A DNA stretch of 64,000 nt from Duganella sp. OV510. Its GTDB lineage: Bacteria; Pseudomonadota; Gammaproteobacteria; Burkholderiales; Burkholderiaceae_D. The translations under genes and the position numbers were made by a program. The stretch covers positions 248,001 to 312,000 of the forward strand of contig NZ_FNEQ01000009.1 in NCBI RefSeq assembly GCF_900100205.1, read 5' to 3'. The notes below the pieces were generated by a model. The model ran no database searches and was not told the origin of the DNA. It saw only the letters and a list, made by a program, of their open reading frames with translations. This document shows, piece after piece, positions 62,289 to 64,000 of this stretch. Numbering within the stretch: the first letter of the stretch is position 1; each line of letters opens with the position of its first letter.

Positions 62289-63278
62289 TCAGGACTTGAA
62301 GAAGGCCAGCAAGTCTTTGTTGATGACGTCAGCGTGAGTGGTCGGCATGCCGTGCGGGAAGCCTGGATAGGAAATCAGCTTGCCGTGCTTCAGCAATTTG
62401 ACCGACTTGGCGCCGCTGTTGTTAAACGGGACGATCTGATCGTCTTCACCGTGCAGTACCAGCACCGGAATATCCAGCGCACGCAGGTCGTCGCTGAAGT
62501 CCACTTGCGCGAACTGGAAGATGCAATCGTAAGCGGCTTTGACGCCACCCATCATGCCCTGGCGCCACCAGTTGTTGCGCACCGCTTCCGACACTTTCGC
62601 GCCAGGACGGTTGAAGCCGTAAAACGGGATCGTCAGGTCCATGTAGAACTGCGAGCGGTTAAAGGCGGTGCCCTTGCGGATGTCATCGAACACGCTCAGC
62701 GGCACGCCGTCCGGATTGGTGGCGGATTGCACCATGATCGGTGGCACTGCGCTGACCAGCACAGCTTTGCTGACCAAGCCCTTGCCGTGTTGACGCACGT
62801 AGCGCGCCACTTCGCCGCCGCCGGTCGAGTGGCCGACGTGGATCGCCTTCTTGACTTTCAGCGCGGCGACCAGCGTGGCGACGTCGGCGCTGTAAGTGTC
62901 CATATCGTTGCCGGTATCGGTCTGGGTGGAGCGGCCGTGACCGCGACGGTCATGCGCAATCACGCGGTAGCCGTTCTGCAGGAAGAACATCATCTGCGCA
63001 TCCCAGTCGTCCGAAGTCAGCGGCCAGCCGTGATGGAACCAAACGACCGGCGCTTCCTTCGGTCCCCAATCCTTGTAGAAAATCTGCGAACCGTCCTTGA
63101 CGGTGATGTAACCGCTGTCCATTTGTGATGCTCCGTGATGAGGTGTGGTCGAAGATGGGGTGGCGCCTGCGGCGGCGGCCGGCAGGCCTACAGCTGCTGC
63201 CGCCACGGCACCCAGGCCGCCGATGATGGCCGAGCGGCGCGCGGCAATGACGTCCGAAGAGGTTGGATCAGAACTCAC
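62289..63278 (-). CDS. Tat-exported alpha/beta hydrolase (non-haem chloroperoxidase-like)
   Basis: A 329-residue protein. A twin-arginine-like leader (AARRSAIIGGLGAVAAAAVG) leads into an alpha/beta hydrolase domain. The catalytic Ser is in VGHSTGGGEVARY, the Asp in LHGEDDQIVP and the His in YPGFPHGMP. HHGWPLTSDDW forms the oxyanion side, as in the cofactor-free haloperoxidase/esterase group. The natural substrate is unknown. There is a GGAG-type site (ACTTAGGAG region) upstream on the minus strand. Confidence 0.85.
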   Translation of the reverse strand: MSSDPTSSDVIAARRSAIIGGLGAVAAAAVGLPAAAAGATPSSTTPHHGASQMDSGYITVKDGSQIFYKDWGPKEAPVVWFHHGWPLTSDDWDAQMMFFLQNGYRVIAHDRRGHGRSTQTDTGNDMDTYSADVATLVAALKVKKAIHVGHSTGGGEVARYVRQHGKGLVSKAVLVSAVPPIMVQSATNPDGVPLSVFDDIRKGTAFNRSQFYMDLTIPFYGFNRPGAKVSEAVRNNWWRQGMMGGVKAAYDCIFQFAQVDFSDDLRALDIPVLVLHGEDDQIVPFNNSGAKSVKLLKHGKLISYPGFPHGMPTTHADVINKDLLAFFKS

Positions 63279-63386
63279 GTGATACTCCTAAGTTGGGGTG
63301 AATTGTTCAAGAGCGATTAAACCACTGCGCACGCACTCTTGATAATCCCCCCTTCGGGAGGTGAATCACTACCCCCACCACCTCGT

Positions 63387-64000
63387 TTATTGAGAACCTG
63401 GCGTCAGCGCTTGCAGCGCGGCGGAGACATACACCAGCGGCGCATTCCAGTTGATGGCGATTTCGTTGCTGGCGTAGGAGCACTCATGATCCAGGTAAGA
63501 CTTGGCTGGCAGCCTGGATGGATATGGTTGCGGACAATGATGCTGATCCTGCTGGCCGGGTTGCGGACCACCCGCCAGGAAGCCGGGCACCGGCGCGGCG
63601 ATGCCGTCCGCTTCCGAAGGACGGTGGTGGGGATGCAGTGTCGACCTGGCGCCGTAGCCGGTAACGAAGGATGTGTCGACAGCGTTGCGGCCGAGCACGT
63701 AATCGAGGCTGGCTTGCGCGGCGTCCAGATAGTCGCGCTTGCTGGTCAGGCGGTAGCCGTGCAGCAGCACCATGGCCTGGTTCAGCGCCACCGCGTTGCT
63801 GCCCCAGACGAAGTCGCTGGTCTGCATCGGAATGCCGTAGGCCGACTGTTTCCAGCCATCTGTCAGCTTTTGCGCCAGCGTATCGATGCGGCTGGCGATC
63901 AGTTGCTGGTCGGCGGCGGCGCTCAAGGTCTTGCGATGCCGCGCCAGCGACATCCACGCCAGTCCGCGCACCTCGCCCCACGATGGGACGATGGCAGCCT
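63387..64000 (-). CDS. Glycoside hydrolase family 9 (C-terminal part, 5' end outside window)
   Basis: About 204 residues of the catalytic (alpha/alpha)6 barrel are visible. The C-terminal GH9 signatures are present: LDYVLGRNAVDTSFVTGYG, HPHHRPSEADG, CSYASNEIAINWNAPLVY (catalytic Glu in SNEIAINWN) and the D..E pair YLDHE. GH9 enzymes cut beta-1,4-glucans or gluco-oligosaccharides. The gene reads to the window edge with no start codon inside. It agrees with the plant-cell-wall theme of the window. Confidence 0.88.
   Translation of the reverse strand, partial: AAIVPSWGEVRGLAWMSLARHRKTLSAAADQQLIASRIDTLAQKLTDGWKQSAYGIPMQTSDFVWGSNAVALNQAMVLLHGYRLTSKRDYLDAAQASLDYVLGRNAVDTSFVTGYGARSTLHPHHRPSEADGIAAPVPGFLAGGPQPGQQDQHHCPQPYPSRLPAKSYLDHECSYASNEIAINWNAPLVYVSAALQALTPGSQ

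Noticed and set aside
1..64000. CRISPR arrays, transposases, integrases, tRNA or rRNA genes
   Set aside because: I looked for spaced repeats, cloverleaf-like blocks and transposase motifs and saw none. Only dispersed palindromes were found.

Overview
The window is about 64 kb of GC-rich, densely coding chromosome from a Gram-negative bacterium. Gene content points to a betaproteobacterium of the Oxalobacteraceae (Massilia, Duganella or Janthinobacterium-like): polyhydroxyalkanoate (PHA) genes, PEP-CTERM proteins, an obg-rpmA-rplU-ispB arrangement, several large TonB-dependent receptors and plant-polysaccharide enzymes. The placement is inferred from gene families, not from a marker gene. I saw no rRNA, tRNA, CRISPR array, insertion sequence or prophage.

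Layout. 1-3.1 kb: 5' part of a divergent bifunctional penicillin-binding protein. 3.2-7.6 kb: a tightly overlapping minus-strand operon (beta-propeller protein, polysaccharide deacetylase, fatty-acid hydroxylase, EI24 protein, CinA-like protein). 7.6-9.7 kb: FKBP isomerase, orphan anti-sigma factor, HU protein, acyl-CoA-binding protein. 9.7-14.0 kb: PEP-CTERM lectin-like protein, PHA-granule protein, ferredoxin, ferredoxin reductase, PHA depolymerase. 14.1-21.3 kb: housekeeping genes (rsxB-like, nth, proB, obgE, rpmA, rplU, ispB, a luciferase-like oxidoreductase, an arsC-like gene). 21.3-30.0 kb: TonB receptor, LysR regulator and a tartrate-to-pyruvate operon (tartrate dehydrogenase, dicarboxylate carrier, glycerate kinase, pyruvate kinase). 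30.0-36.0 kb: three consecutive broken genes (PEP-CTERM protein, CheB, and a CheB-CheR-PAS-histidine-kinase-receiver hybrid). 36.7-48.8 kb: a pectin (rhamnogalacturonan) locus with an exo-lyase, an esterase/GH43-like fusion, a tandem esterase and two TonB receptors. 49.0-54.7 kb: damaged M17-type protein, N-methyltryptophan/sarcosine oxidase, rnk with a long leader and upstream ORF, and a NemR-YqhD-DJ-1 electrophile/aldehyde-detoxification operon with two matching operators. 54.8-60.1 kb: a B12-riboswitch-controlled TonB receptor/PepSY operon divergent from a Ni/Co transporter. 60.1-62.3 kb: LysR and D-tartrate dehydratase. 62.3-64 kb: Tat-exported alpha/beta hydrolase and the end of a GH9 glycosidase.

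The themes are plant-derived carbon use (rhamnogalacturonan, tartrate isomers, beta-glucan), carbon storage and metal/cofactor uptake. The most notable structures are: (i) two intergenic palindromes with different arms but the same 16-nt loop, each between convergent genes; (ii) the rnk leader with a ribosome-bound-looking small ORF and competing hairpins; (iii) paired NemR-type operators; and (iv) at least five genes carrying internal deletions or frame breaks. The last point is either local gene decay or an assembly problem and should be checked before function is assigned. I found no wholly new defence or biosynthetic system.
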